Below are positions 31,592 through 44,329 of a stretch of 64,000 bases of DNA, piece by piece. Where the stretch lies: the NCBI GenBank assembly GCA_024291935.2, contig CM044317.1, positions 58,022,730-58,086,729 of the forward strand, written 5' to 3'. Under the pieces are notes generated by a model. That model was not told the DNA's origin. It ran no database searches and worked only from the letters and a program-made list of their open reading frames with translations. The position numbers and the translations under genes were made by a program. This stretch comes from Okapia johnstoni. Lineage: Eukaryota; Chordata; Mammalia; Artiodactyla; Giraffidae. Numbering within the stretch: the stretch's first letter is position 1; every line of letters begins with the position of its first letter.

Positions 31592-33600
31592 GATTTAAAA
31601 CTTCAGTGGTCATGTTTTTGTCGTTAAATGTCCTTTCACCTTCATTTTAGTAAAATTTTTTCTTCTGAAAGCAATCTTCTGCCCTCTCTTCAGCAAGGAC
31701 AGATTCAAGTTTTGTGAAGCTTGAAGTTTATACAGCTTGCAGAAACCACTTTAGAGGACAAAGGTTACAAATACAAAATTATAATATTCACAGTAAGAAA
31801 AGTCACAATACCTTATAATTTTCAAAAAGCTGACTAATTAAAAAGAAAAAACAAAACTCATGAAATCTGCAAACTAAACTACTTTTTTTTCCCCTGAATG
31901 TTCTGACACTCTCTAAAATCCTTTTCTCCTCATGACATTGTTTATGAGACCAAACCTTATCTGAAGCTGACTACCTCTGGACTCTTCTGTTATATAACCT
32001 GATATTTCTCTTTATTGTTTAAGCTACTTTGAATTATTTGGGACATAGAATCCTAATTTATACAGAGAGATAAGAAAAGCTCATAATAAGCTTTAGGGAT
32101 AGGTGGACCTCAGCTGAGGAAGAAAAGCACTCAAGTGTTTATCCCAGCTTGCAAAATATAGAGTGGCTTGTGTGGTCACACAGACATTCCCTCTGTCAAC
32201 TGAAAAAAAAAAAAAATTGCACAGCCTAGAAGTTGAGAATTGTATTTTAGGAGACAGACTTTCTGAGGACTTCAAGCCCAGGAGGTAACCTCTGAAGATA
32301 GCTCTGAGGGACTGCTACAAAGAGGTAAGGGAAGAGCCAGGGTATATAGGAGTTTTTGCAACAAAGACCAAGTAGTCAGTACATCAAAATATTATCGTTA
32401 ATTAAAGAAAACCAAGATAGCTCAAGCTAATGAATTTAGTATTTTTTTATGTATGGAAGATGCAAGAGCCTGGGTTCACTGAAATCATTGCTTTGATTGA
32501 CACTTTAGCTTTCTAGGCTAGTATCTTGTTCTTTCCCATCCTGAGTGCCTTCAAGGTGCACCGTTGGGGGGTGGCTGCAGCGGCTGATGGCTTCGCAAGA
32601 GACAGCTGGTTTGTCTCCATCTTCAGTTCCCTCCTGGCTCACTGTCAGAGCCACAGTAGCTGCCTGAGGGCTGCAACACCCTTTGTTTACTGATACGGCT
32701 GGTAACATTTTTACACCTCCATTAGCAGAAGGAACTTAGAGTCACTACTTAATTTCTAGCACTGTGTGATAAATAAAATTGAGCCATAGAAGGATATGGG
32801 AAAATAAAAACATTCGTTATGTCAGAATACAACAAAAAGATTGTTACTGCTTTTAACAAGTGTTTAATAATTAGCCCTTAGTGGGAAAAGGTTACATGGC
32901 TCCTTTCATGTGGTTGCCTAAAATTAATCATTACCTAGTACTGCTTTGTTTACAGTGGAATCAGGAAATAATCTGTGTAAAGATGAAAAAAAATGGTAGG
33001 GAAAAGCTTAATTAACTAGAAGCTGTGTTTACTTAAAATCCGTTAAGAAAGGGCATTTCAAAGAAGTAAGCAGAAACCCTAGCGCGAGATAAGCATTAGG
33101 TAATGTAGCTTTGAGGCGTAATTGTGCCATGGGAAAACAATAATAGATCTGAGATAGAAAATTCTGTACTGCTTTCTGTAGTGTAGAGAAACAAATGGTA
33201 ATTTTCAAAGTGTGTGACGTCAGTGTGGTTCTGTTGGGAATGATGACAGAAAGAAGGCCCCGAAATAGCTGCATTTGGAATGGAATTGCTTTAGAGCAGA
33301 ATCCAATGCACCGTTTTGTTTTTGCCACTTAAAAAGCGGAAAAGGCCAAGCCCACTAAGCTTTAGCATATCTTTTACAATTGTGGTTCATTCAGTGATGA
33401 CCTTCCAGGATTTACCTGGAACCATAAAAGAGGAGAGAGGCAGGATGACTTTGATCTTGGGTGTGGGCATTGTGTGTGGCAGTTTGAAACAGGATCTCAG
33501 CTCCCTGAGTGGGAAGCAGACCCAGACTGTGACGGTGAGAATGCCAAATTCTAGCTGGTGGTTAGAAGCAGAGCCCTGGCTCTTGTCTTCTCTAAAAAAA
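31592..33600. other. Intergenic, no recognised gene
   Basis: Mostly AT-rich unique-looking sequence with an A run at about 32202-32215. Short open frames on both strands, for example 32708-32505 and 33328-33029 on the minus strand, have no resemblance to known proteins. Confidence 0.4.
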
Positions 33601-33619
33601 AAAGATTTTTTTTAGCAAA

Positions 33620-34110
33620 GAGATGGAAAATAGAAACAGATAAAGTGTTTATTAAGAGAAAGGTACATGCGGATAGGCACCTGGGCGGTCTCAGAGAGTC
33701 GCACCTTTGGGGTGACTTTAATCACTTGAACGGAGACCGCTTTCCGGGGTTCCTGCAGCCGATCATCTTGCTCCGTCTGGCTCCGGGCCCATATTTCTTC
33801 TGACTGAGGGCCCTCCCCTGTTTGCCTGTTCATCTTTTAGCCAAGATGGATTCCAGTGTGAGAGTGTCTGGGAGGCTAACAAAACATGTGATGGCCTAGT
33901 GTCCCCTCCCCTGAGGAACCCTCCTGTGCATATATAGTCTGGGAGGTCTCCTTGACCCTGAGAATGAGAAATAGGTGGCTTACCCCCCTCTGTTCCTGCT
34001 AGTTTTGTTATCTCGAAGCGTCCACAGGTGACAAAGTCAAGCGCTTGTCATGTTCCTGTTATAATCTTTGTCTCAAAGCATAAACAGGAGGCAAATTGCC
34101 TAACCGGAGC
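33620..34110 (-). mobile_element. Possible endogenous-retrovirus LTR
   Basis: A CpG-containing block of different composition from its surroundings. AGTGTTTATTAAGAG at the left could be an antisense AATAAA-type polyadenylation signal, and repeated GTGACAAAGTCAAGC/GTTATCTCGAAGCG and TCATGTTCCTGTTATAATCT stretches lie to the right. It resembles bovine ERV LTRs in style, but I cannot align it to a named family and see no adjacent retroviral genes. Confidence 0.35.
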
Positions 34111-35285
34111 TCATTTGTCTCCTTCCTCAGATTGAGAAGCTCACGAAATCAGTTAATATTTGGGGTGGGTTTTCATGTCAGCAGTTTCTCAGAACACTTT
34201 CCCTGGTTGCTGCTCATAATGGAAAAAGGTTCCGTGGCAGAATCATGGCACTGTTGTCGGGGCCTCAGAGAGCACCTCAGCCAGGATGCACTCTGCCCAT
34301 AAATTAAGACACCTGTTGAAGACCACACCAGCAAGTTGATGGCTACAGAACTTAGGTAAAAAGGAGAGTGGAGCCTAAGGAGGAAGTCTGTTCCAAGTTA
34401 TAAAATGCGTGCTGCCTCCCATCCCCCTGCACATGAACCCGTCAGCTCTCACAGCCCTGCTTCCCTCCACCTACCCTCACCAGGTACCTGAGACTATCCC
34501 TTTATCCCCCTTTTACAGCAAGGATAAAACTGAGACCTGTTCTCACAGAAAAGTATATCTCATAGGGTGTATGATCCATAAGGGGTCTATCTTGACCTCC
34601 CGGTCTGATCTGGGCTCTCCGTCAGTGTTTGTTGAGGAAGTGCATGCCACAGAAGGTAACTGAGTTGCTCAGTAAAGCCACCCCAACCCCTTCCCACTCA
34701 GCTGGCCTTAAACTTCTTTCGTTTTCGAAGACACTATACCGGCCTGCCTGGCCTGGCTGGCAGGCATGATGGTCTTGACTTGCAAATTCCCTTATCTTTA
34801 ATGGCGTGGTTTGACCAGCTGCCCTCCATTGCAGGCAACACTTCTCACTCACCTCTTGGGTGACCATCTTCAAGCAACCAGCCTCAGTCTCGGCTGACTC
34901 TATATTCTTGTTGCACTGAGAACATAGCACAGAAAAATTAATAGAGAACTTTCACGCCCTGCACCACATATAATCTCTCTCCTTTTATTCATTTATCCCT
35001 ACGTACTCTGCTTTTCCACCACATGAAGGACAAACTTTTCTAACTTAGGCAGCCTGGCAATGTGTGTGGGAGGTACCCATTTCCTCTCACCTGCTTAGGA
35101 ACATCGCTCATACAGTTACCTTCTCTCTCTTCTGCATTCCCTTCTCTACTTGGGATCTCCTGTTTGCTTTTTATAAGAGATAGTGATATCTCAATTTTAG
35201 CATCCTCACTTGGTCTCACATCCCTTCAGGCTAATGTTCCTTTTTTTTCCCTGCTCCCTTTTAAGGAAAAATTCCTTCAGGAGCC
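34110..35285. other. Intergenic, no recognised gene
   Basis: Unique-looking sequence. No exon or repeat that I can name. Confidence 0.4.
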
Positions 35286-35289
35286 TTCA

Positions 35290-36090
35290 GTTCTTCTCCT
35301 CCCTTTCTCTCTTGGTACCAGTCCTGTCAAGCTTTTGCCCACATCAGTGAGCTCCACATTGTCAATCCTATAGTCAATTATAAGTCTTGATATTACTGGA
35401 TCATTACTAGCAGCACTTATCAAACTGGAAACCAGGTCAGCTCCCATCTTGATAACTATTCCTTCTTGATATCCTTCTCTAGATCTTGTTCCTCTTTCCA
35501 ATTTCTAATGCTGGAATGCTCTAAGAAGAGCCATGAACCTCTTCTCTCTCTGCACTCTCTCTGTCTTGGTATCTTGGTTTTAGATATCATCCTTATGAAT
35601 CGCATCCATACACTGGCGACTCACAAGTCAGTATCTCTGGTGCCGAGCTTTTACCTGAACTCCAACTTCTTGACATCTCCACTGGGAAGTCTGATGGACA
35701 ATCAACCTTAATATTTCCAAAACAGATTTTGTGATATTGATCTTCTCCCTAAAGCTGCTCTTCCCCCAGTCATCAGTATCTTAGTGAATGATACCTTTAA
35801 TCTCTTAGTTGTTTAGGCCCCAAACTTTGGGAACTTCTTTGACTTTTCTTTTCCTCTCATATTCTATGTCTAAACATCAGCAGGTCATGTTACCTTTACC
35901 TCCAAAGTGTACCTCATTCCAAACACTTGTCACCACGATTCAGCATTCTTGGTACCACTAAGCCACTTAACCACTCATCTGGACTGTTACAGTGGCCTCC
36001 CAACCAGTCTCCCTGCTTTTAGATCCAAGTCTGTTCTCAGCACAACAGCCAGTGTGATCTTTTGAAAATATGAGGACTGCTTCCCTCAAG
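35290..36090 (+). mobile_element. L2 LINE remnant
   Basis: Sense L2 ORF2-derived text in correct order: TTGACATCTCCACTGGGAAG, CTTCCCCCAGTCATCAGTAT, TCTGGACTGTTACAGTGGCC and CAACAGCCAGTGTGATCTTT. No open frame remains. Confidence 0.72.
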
Positions 36091-36099
36091 AAACTCTCA

Positions 36100-36450
36100 C
36101 ATGAGGACATGGACTAGAAATTCTATTGTTTGTTACAGAGAAAAATTGGAAACAACCTGTCAATGGATAAACTGTGTCATATTCCTACTGTGGAATACTA
36201 TGCAACAAGAGGGAAATGAGTTAGGTTAATGTGGGAGATATGGAAAGACCTTGAAAACATTTTGCTATGAGAAAAAAGTGATTTAGGAAAGTACTTAAAT
36301 AAGTTATGATGCATCTATCCAAGGGAATATTAGGCAGTCATTAATAATGAATAAGTAGAACAATATGTACTAAGTAGAAAGTTCATGATATAATGTGAAA
36401 AAGTGAATAGAATTCTTTTTGTCTAATATGAGTGTCTTTTAATAAAAGGT
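36100..36450 (+). mobile_element. Old L1 3' UTR fragment
   Basis: Sense L1M-type 3' UTR: AAAATTGGAAACAACCTGTC, GTGGAATACTATGCAACAAG and GATATGGAAAGACCTTGAAA. Confidence 0.7.
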
Positions 36451-36457
36451 ATACATG

Positions 36458-36667
36458 TATGTGCTCAGTTGTGTCTGACTCTTTGAGATCCTTTTAGACT
36501 GTAGTCTGCTAGGCTCCTCTGTCCATGGGATATTTCAGGCAAGAATACAGGAGTAGGTTGCCATTTCCTCCTCCAGAGGATCTTCCCAACCCAGGGATGA
36601 AACCCGCATCTCCTGTGTCTCCTGCATTGCAGGCAGATTCTTTACCGCTGAGCCATCAGGGAAGCCC
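36458..36667 (-). mobile_element. Bov-tA SINE
   Basis: Complete antisense copy, from TGTGCTCAGTTGTGTCTGAC to GAGCCATCAGGGAAGCCC. Confidence 0.92.
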
Positions 36668-36669
36668 TA

Positions 36670-38325
36670 ATACCTATGCCTAAATATATACAGAATATCT
36701 ACACAAGAAACTGATAAACTGGTTTCTCCTGAGAAATAGAACATGGAGTTTAGGTCAGAAAGGAGACATTTATTTTTCACCTAACATTCTTGGGTGCTGC
36801 AAAATTTTGATCATGATTATACGTATGTGTGCATGCACAAAGACACACACATACTTACATATATATGTTTTCTTCTGGCATTTTAAGCTTTGTTGGTTGG
36901 TTTGTGTTTTTACTCTTATATATAAAACTTCACTGGAAATTTTTATTGGTATGAAGAGTGAGGTTGGGATACTACATTCTTCCAAATGATTGCCAATTGT
37001 CTCAAGCCCAGCTACTGACTAATCCATTTTTTTCTCCACTGATCAAATGCTATCTTTACTATATACATTTCTATTGCTACTATTTTCATTATTTCCATCA
37101 GCAAGTTTTTAAAACTCAAGTAAATTACTAGTTCAGAATTTTTTCCTTGGATTTGTGCTACATGCTTATAAAAAAAAATACTGGCCCAAACCAGGGTACA
37201 TATGTATGTATTACTGCATCTGTGGTGTATTAATTTGTTTTAATAAAAATGTGCCCAAATCTGTGAAGACATTTCAGCATAAATATTGGTCTTTCTCTTA
37301 AAAAAAGAGGGGAGATCCTCTGTTTCTTTGAAAGTCATGTTATTAATCCTAAGAAACCATGCCTGTCGTGCTTCCTCCTGCCTAGGTGTGTTCAGCCCAG
37401 CTCCATGGGTGTGTAATTGTGTGTTTAACAAGCACTCACCTGGATTTATGTAGTCATTTTGTATGAAACGGCCACAGAACCAGCATGTGATTAGGATTGC
37501 TCATCTCTCATTTAAATGCTGCTGCGTAACACTGCCCAGCTGGGAGCTGGGGCTTAGTGCTAACAAGAGCTGCCTTTAAGGGTTGAAAAGGACTTGGAAA
37601 ATTTCAGGTTTATTGGGTTCAGAGCACTTATTTCTCTTCCTTCCAATATATTCAGATGGCAAAGTCCTCCTTTATTTCTCCTACCTCTCCAAGTAAGAAA
37701 GTTCTCCAAGTAAGAATTCCATAGACAGAGGAGCCTGGTGGGCTACAGTCCATGAGGTCACAAAGAGTTGGACACAACTGAGCAACTAACACTTTCACTT
37801 TTCTGTTTCTGGTAGTATTGCACACTTGATTCTCTGGACGACTCTCTTCCTATAAAACAACTAAAAATGCTAGATGAAACTATTTAAATGTTTTATAATT
37901 TATCTAAAATGTATAACAATGTTAAATTGGGGGTTTGAGTAAGATGCAAAGATACGATAACTGTCAGGCACACAAAACAAGTTTTGAGACAGACCAAGAT
38001 GAAGATGTTCAACACAGGGAGCCAGGAATAAAACCCACACTGGAGACATAAAGCAGTCCAGTGACTCTCCACCTGGAACTCCACTGAGTGGGCTGGTAGA
38101 AAGGGTTTCTTGGCAAGAATGGCTACTATCTTCTGAAGGTAACGGCACCTTCTCAAAACCCTAATAAGAGGAACATCCAGGAAACCTCTCAAAGAGCTTG
38201 ATATTTGTCCCCTGAAATCGTGAGACTTAGGTAAGTAATTTAGGGCTGAGGAAGCTCAAGGCAGAGGCTGTGGTACTTGTTGTGGGGCAACAGGGCAAGA
38301 AAAGGAAGTGCTCTTGCATTGTGGT
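36670..38325. other. Intergenic, with one Bov-A fragment
   Basis: Mostly unique-looking. A partial Bov-A SINE lies at 37708-37803. The segment at about 37440-37580 is less AT-rich and free of repeats, so it could be conserved non-coding sequence, but I cannot test that. Confidence 0.4.
37708..37803 (+). mobile_element. Bov-A SINE fragment
   Basis: AGAATTCCATAGACAGAGGA to ACTAACACTTTCACTTTT. Only the 3' half is present. Confidence 0.85.
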
Positions 38326-38329
38326 GAAC

Positions 38330-38758
38330 CTGCTTTCTAAAGTTTACATGGAAATGCAAAGCACTTAGAATAGCCAAAAGTCTTTGGAAGACAAGAAGGT
38401 TGAAGGAGTTTAAGAATTATTTATGCAAATACAAGAATTTAAAAATTATTATATAGCTACAGGACTTAAGACTGTACATTGGTGTAAAGGTAACTAGAGC
38501 AACTGAACAGAAAGTTCGGAAATAGATTCTCATATGTACGATCAGGTGTTTTTTGACAGAGATCCCAGGGCAATTCAGTGGGCGGAGGATAGCATTTTTA
38601 ACAATTGATGATAGAATAGTTGGATTAGCCACATGAAAAAGAAATTAAAAGAAAAAAAGAGAAAGATCCTTACCTTGCACCATCTATAAAAATTAACTTC
38701 AAATAGATTGAAGACCTAAACCTAAGAGTTAAAATTATAGAACTTCTAAAAGATAATT
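38330..38758 (+). mobile_element. L1 ORF2 fragment, sense
   Basis: Degenerate ORF2 3' text (CCATCTATAAAAATTAACTT, AACCTAAGAGTTAAAATTAT). Frame broken. Confidence 0.7.
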
Positions 38759-38761
38759 GTA

Positions 38762-39470
38762 CTAGTTATCTATTGCAGAGCAACAATATTAACACCAACT
38801 TAGTGGCTTAAAATAACATACATTTTGTTACCTCACTATTTCTGTGGGTCAGGAGTCCTGGTAGCTCAGACAGTAAAGAATCCATTTGCAATGCAAGAGA
38901 CCTGGGTTCGATTCCTGGGTTGGGAAGATCCCCTGGAGAAGAGAGTAGTTACCCACTCCAGTATTCTTGCCTGGAGAATTCCATGGGCAGAGGAGTCTAG
39001 CGGGCTACAGTCCATGAAGTCACAAAGAGTTGGCCATGACTGAGTGACTAACACGGGAGTTCAGGAATGGGTAAGTGACACCTCAGCTTAGAGTCTCACA
39101 AGGCTGCAGTTAAGATGGTCCTCCAGGCTGTGACCTCATTCATGGCTCCACTGGGGACAGTTATTGACAGAATTCATTTTCTGGTAGGACTGAGGATTTC
39201 ATATCTTGCTAGCTATTGGCCAGAGGCCACCCTCTGCTGCTAAATGATGCCCATAGTTTGTTACTCACCACATGGGGTTTCAGAGCATGATCACTTCCTC
39301 AAAGCCAGAAAGAGACTGTAGCAAAGTGGTTGCTAAAATCTGAAGTAACATAGACATATGATCACACATACTCATGTGCATCCCATCAACTTTGCCATAT
39401 TCTATTGGTTAGAAGCAAGCCACAGGTCCTGCTCAAACTCAAGGCCAAAAGCAATAGCAAAAGCTATTGA
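38762..39470 (-). mobile_element. MLT1-type LTR split by a Bov-tA
   Basis: Antisense MLT1: ACTAGTTATCTATTGCAGAG at the left edge, CTTAGTGGCTTAAAATAACA, then after the SINE GGCTGCAGTTAAGATGGTCC and CCATATTCTATTGGTTAGAA. A Bov-tA occupies 38853-39056. No internal retroviral sequence is present. Confidence 0.75.
38853..39056 (+). mobile_element. Bov-tA SINE inside the MLT1 LTR
   Basis: Sense copy with an exact pol III box B (GGTTCGATTCC at 38907-38917). The MLT1 text resumes immediately after it. Confidence 0.92.
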
Positions 39471-39719
39471 AGTTGATGGAGAAAATATACATGACCATAC
39501 AGATCCTGTGTTTAAAAAATAGTTCTACATAGATGGTCCTTGTACACTGCATTGTATGGTAGCTTCTTTACCATGTATGTTTTTAATCCCCTATTTAGGC
39601 CATAAATTCCTGAAGAATGGGGAGTATCTTACACTCTATAAGTCCCAGGGCACCCAGCAGCCATGCCTCACATGTATTAAGTACTCAAGAAATATTTGGT
39701 TAGAGAGTTAAGTCAGCAC

Positions 39720-39935
39720 AGTGGAAAATGTGCAGACTTATGGAATCAGGGGAAGATTCATTCAAATCCCAGCTCTGCCATTTACTAACTGGGTAAACAC
39801 ACAACAATTACTTCCTATCTCCAAGCCTCAGTTTCCCTATATAACCTCATAGTTTTGAGACAAAATGAGGTAATGTGTACAAACTGCCTGTCACATTTGC
39901 TACATGGTAGGAATTATTGTTATTCATAGATGGGG
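39720..39935 (+). repeat. MIR SINE
   Basis: Sense MIR: ATCCCAGCTCTGCCATTTAC in pieces, CAAGCCTCAGTTTCCCTATA, and the TGCTACATGGTAGGAATTAT end. Confidence 0.8.
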
Positions 39936-39939
39936 ATAG

Positions 39940-42900
39940 CTGTAAAATGTTAAAATGGTTACGCTTTAATATCAAACAGAAAATTAAAACTCGGTTTTCT
40001 GTGATGAGTTTTTCTTTGCATCTGTGAAAACGCTGGGATTCCTTTCAACTGCAGCTCCCCTTGTGTAAGAACAGTCCCACCCAGATGGCCATGCTCTCAG
40101 GTGCCCCAGCAGTGACTCTCTTGTCAACCGCCTTCTGCAAACTGTCTTTTCCCTTGAACAGTTTCCCAGATAAAGACAGTGTAAAATACAGCAGGGTGTG
40201 TCTTCTATATTCTGGTTGTAATCATTTTTATGCCACAAGAGGGCGCAGTGTGACTGTGTATATTGCAGGAAAGAACTTGCAGTCCTAAAAGTTACTATTA
40301 CAAGGCAGGATAAACTGTGCTCCATTCATTGTTTTCATTTGAAGATAGTTTTTTGTATATTTGAATTAATTTTGTTCTTTAAAGCAAGAATAATTGAAAG
40401 CAGGAAGCTTCCACCATTTGTTTCTGGAAGGTCTTTTCCCAGGCTGTAACTGGTTAAGCACAAACTTAGCATCATTCTTCTCTGTTTAAAATACTGTGAT
40501 TCATCTCCTTTCTGGGAGTCATTTCCTGTAGGACCTAAAGAGGCCTTCTAGCTCCAAATTACTGTACATTCCCAGTTCTTGTTATGTTTCCTGCAGGCCA
40601 TCAAGTTCATGGGTTTTATTATAGCCTTGCAAATTAGTAGAAAAAAATTTACTAGCCCATAAACATTTTATCAGCCTTACTTGCTCCTGGGGGCAGATTG
40701 GTAACAAAATAGCTGAAAGCACTATTGTGTATAACTTAGCTATGAAACTAATTATTGTTATGCAAACAGTTTCTAGCTTTTCATTTTCTCCTGGCATGTA
40801 CACTGGATGTGGGCATGAGTGTAACTAAATAAACCTGTTGCTCAACACTGCATGCAACCTGTGGCATGTGTGCATGGCAAGCATGATACAGGCAGATTTC
40901 ATTGACAGATAAAAGTCGCTCTCCTATGAGAAGTCACAGTGGCATGTGAGAATGTGCTTATTCCTCCTCTTCCATCTTGCCCCTCCGCTCCCCCTAACCT
41001 GCCCCTGGATGCCCAGTGAGAGAGTGGGCAGAACCTTGGCACATGATTTTACAAAGGTTTCTGATGTCTGGACTGAAATGGATGCCTCCACACTCAGGAA
41101 GTTGGCACCTGTGGGGGTGTAATGCAGTGTTCTAAGTCACTGTCTACTTTTCCCCCTTTGCAAAGTCACATGTGTTTCTTTGTGGTTGCCAGGCCCGTTT
41201 CAATCTAGAATGCATGTTCCATGCCAGCCTTAATGAGGTTCAGAGTAAATCCCATACCCCTGTATTTTGGGAATACCTGTCCCTTTCTGTAAGGGTGCTG
41301 TGGTTCGTCCTTTTCTTTCACACCAATTATGGCTCTGTCCGCCGTCTAGGACAAGGTGGCAGGTAAACAATTCAGTGGTTAATAATGGAAGCAGATGTAC
41401 TGCATGAGAGGAGCAGCCCCCAGTAAGCAAGAGGGCAGGTGAAGACAGCAGTGGAGAAGGGGCCGATTCTTTGTCAACCGTGGGCACTTCTCTCCTCTGA
41501 GTTCAAGCCTCTGAGGAAGTCAGTGGGAGTCTGACTGATATCATTATTGGGCATTGGCTCGTGATCTGAATCTGTCCCATAAGCAAAGGGAGTTGATGAG
41601 GTTTGTGGAGAGCTGGCAGCAGTAGAATAGGGTGACTGAGATCAGGATTCCCAGGGGCTCCTAGGCCTGAGCTGCCAAGCAGAATGTGAGGATGCTGACA
41701 GCATGAACTTCAGGACAGACTTCACAACCAGTTCTTCCCAGTGGATGTCCTGAGAGAGGTTAAGAGTTGTCCCATGAACAGTTTCATAAAGTTTCTTTGC
41801 TACAGGACTTCTCAGAGTCTTTAATATATCAAAAACTTATATCTCCCAAAGGGAGATATTGTTTATCACAAATCCTGTTTTTTAAATAATGACTTACAAG
41901 CCTAGTATTTGGTGGTGTATACATGGGGACTGTTTTTTCTAATATCTAATTTTGGACCACTTATTTTAAGAGAAAAATATCATGATGTGTTATTCCTTAT
42001 TAAATAAGAGCAAATATTGTTTAATTATATGTGAGAGAAAGTAAGATTGAGGAGTGACTTCAGGGGATTAGAGGTGGCAGTATCATTATGGATTTGCAAA
42101 TACCTAGTGTCCTAGTGAAGAGTACGAAGATTATCTTTCATCCATGGACATCTTTATTTCAACAAGTTTGCAGTGCTTCTTGGATGATACCTTGTAAGAA
42201 TTTCCCAGTTCTGGAAACTGGGTTAGATGTAGCCTGGCCCATGGTGTGATGCTTAGCTTTGGACAGTGGGGTAATGATGATATCCCTAGAAAATGTCCAA
42301 GAAAGTGGAGATTGGCAGGAATCATCTTCTGAATTACAAACAGAGGAAACCATCCGGCAATATTTAGGGCTCAAGAATAGATGATCATCACTAAGTCTAT
42401 ATCTAATTCTGCTCATGTGATCTAGCCACAAGCACTCTGAAACCAAAGAAATTTTCTCTAGAGTGTCTACTGTGAGTACCTGTGTCAGGCTGACCCAAAA
42501 ACTGACCTGCAACATTCTGACCTGATAACCAAACTCAGCCATCTATCCTGAGAAACCCAAGTCAGACTTCAAAACAAAAAACAGAAACTGAAGGAAAAAA
42601 AAAACAAAACATAAAAGCTTAATCTCCTCCAGAAACCTAGGGAGAGGGTGGAGGTGCATACCAATACTTGTGACCACAGGGAGAGAAGACTTAAATGGCC
42701 CGAGAAAAAAATGTGCCATTCTAAGTGGAGAAGAAAACAGCTATTGTCTAACACTTAAAAATACTGTATAAACAGCTAACAGCTGTTTTTCAGCCTTTGC
42801 TTTTTAGAGCAAAAGCCAATAAAAGAAAAGACACACTCTTTTAAATGTGGTTTTTGTTCGGAGCCCAGATTTTCTTCAACTAATTCCCAACCCAGAAGCA

Positions 42901-43030
42901 GGCCTTGTTTCAGATCATTCTGCTTGGAAGACTAGAGAAGACTACAAAGTTCAGTAGAGAGCTGCAGATCTGGGCAGAGGCAGAGCCAGGCAGACTTTGC
43001 TGTACCAGGGGGAAGGTGGACACACATCAG
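39940..43030. other. Repeat-poor intergenic block with a CTCF-like site
   Basis: About 3 kb with no recognised repeat, unusual for this window. It includes the CTCF-like motif at 40233. A 19-bp AACAGCTGTT-centred palindromic stretch lies at about 42769-42788. No open frame with protein similarity. Confidence 0.45.
40233..40250 (+). promoter_or_regulatory. CTCF-like motif in the intergenic region
   Basis: CCACAAGAGGGCGCAGTG is a close match to the CTCF core and contains two CpGs in a CpG-poor, non-repeat neighbourhood. Its orientation is the same as that of the motif at 8911. A motif in unique sequence this far from a promoter is a candidate insulator or loop anchor. Confidence 0.5.
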
Positions 43031-43033
43031 AGG

Positions 43034-43150
43034 GATTTTAATTGATTTTTTTTATTTTGTACTGGAGTATGGCTGATGAACAATGTTGTGATAGTTTCCG
43101 GTGGACAGCAAAGGAATTCAGCCATACATATACAAGTATCCATTTGCCCC
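43034..43150 (-). mobile_element. L1 3' end fragment
   Basis: Antisense terminal L1 3' UTR (TTTTATTTTGTACTGGAGTA, GTGGACAGCAAAGGAATTCA). Only about 120 bp were inserted, an extreme 5' truncation. Confidence 0.75.
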
Positions 43151-43154
43151 CAAA

Positions 43155-44325
43155 CAGAGGAGACTTTAGTGATAAAAGCAGAAACCAGTCTTCTCAAAAC
43201 CTTCTAAGAAAGTGCCTATTGAAAGGGAAAAACATTAATTTTGCATGCAGAAGGAGGAAGCAAGGTGCATCTCTTTAAGCTGTTGTTTGAGTTCAGCATC
43301 CTTCACTACAAGATCATCGAGCAGAGAAAATGACATGGTCCACCCGTTTGTTGTCCACGGATAAAAGTCACCCAATAGAGCCAGGAGGACTCTAATGAGC
43401 ACCCGTCTTGTAAATAAGGAAATTATAGGGGACTTTCAAAAGGGATATTCATATGAAAATTACTAGCTAAGTCTTATAATTATGAAGCCAAAGGGATAAA
43501 ATACCAGTAAGGCAAGATCTGGTTTATAAATAGAGACTCGAAGATAAGGTCTTACTGATTCCCTCTTGGGGCCTCTATCTACCCCACTCTGAATACCAAT
43601 TTCAGCTCCGTAAAGGAAGTCAAATACTTCAGGTATCAGCTCTTCACCAGTCTTTTTTTTGTTATATATACAAAAGTATATGTGTGTGTTATACATATAT
43701 GCACGCATACACATACGTACATATATATGAAGAGAGGCACAGAGAGCTTTGAAATTTTCTTTATATCTTTTGTAGTATCTTAAAATTTTGAAGTGCAAGC
43801 CAGGTCTCCTTCTGCATGTGCATATTGTGCTGCTGTGTCTGAATGCCCTGAATATCGTGAATACACGCCACCCATTCCCAGCATTACAGCAGAGACAATC
43901 CTCTGAAGACCCTCCTGCCACAATACAATTAGATCCTGAATACAGTGTGGTTTTAATGTGTGCTGCTGGGCTTGTAGATAGCAAAGAAACCCTTTAGAGT
44001 CCAAAGAAGTGAGCCGTGAGCTGCGATCCTGCTCAAGCATGAGGTGGGAAGCACATGACAAAATAGAACACTAAGCCTTAGGTCCATCTCAAGGGTCAAA
44101 GGCCAGACTAAGTCTCCTGCTTTAAGCCCTGACCCTCGAAGGGGGCTGCTTGGCCTTCTGGTTCTTAGAGGAGGCAAAGGGAGACCTCTGCTGGAGTCAG
44201 CTCCTCCAAGGGAGGCTCTCAGGCTCACAGGTGGAGCAAGGTTAGCTTCAAATCAAAGATGGCCAAACAGCAAGGAAAAAAGCCACCATAGGAAAGAGAA
44301 AGCAGAAGCAATAAGCAATGCATTT
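43155..44325. other. Intergenic, no recognised gene
   Basis: It contains an alternating purine-pyrimidine TA/TG/CA-rich stretch at about 43670-43735. Open frames around 43460-44230 have no recognisable homology. Confidence 0.4.
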
Positions 44326-44329
44326 ACAC

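Noticed and set aside
38895..38960. Possible tRNA gene (box B GGTTCGATTCC)
   Set aside because: The box B belongs to the tRNA-Glu-derived head of a Bov-tA SINE. There is no intact cloverleaf.
43463..44228. Cluster of minus-strand open frames
   Set aside because: Three mutually overlapping frames without homology, in part through a TA/CA-rich stretch.
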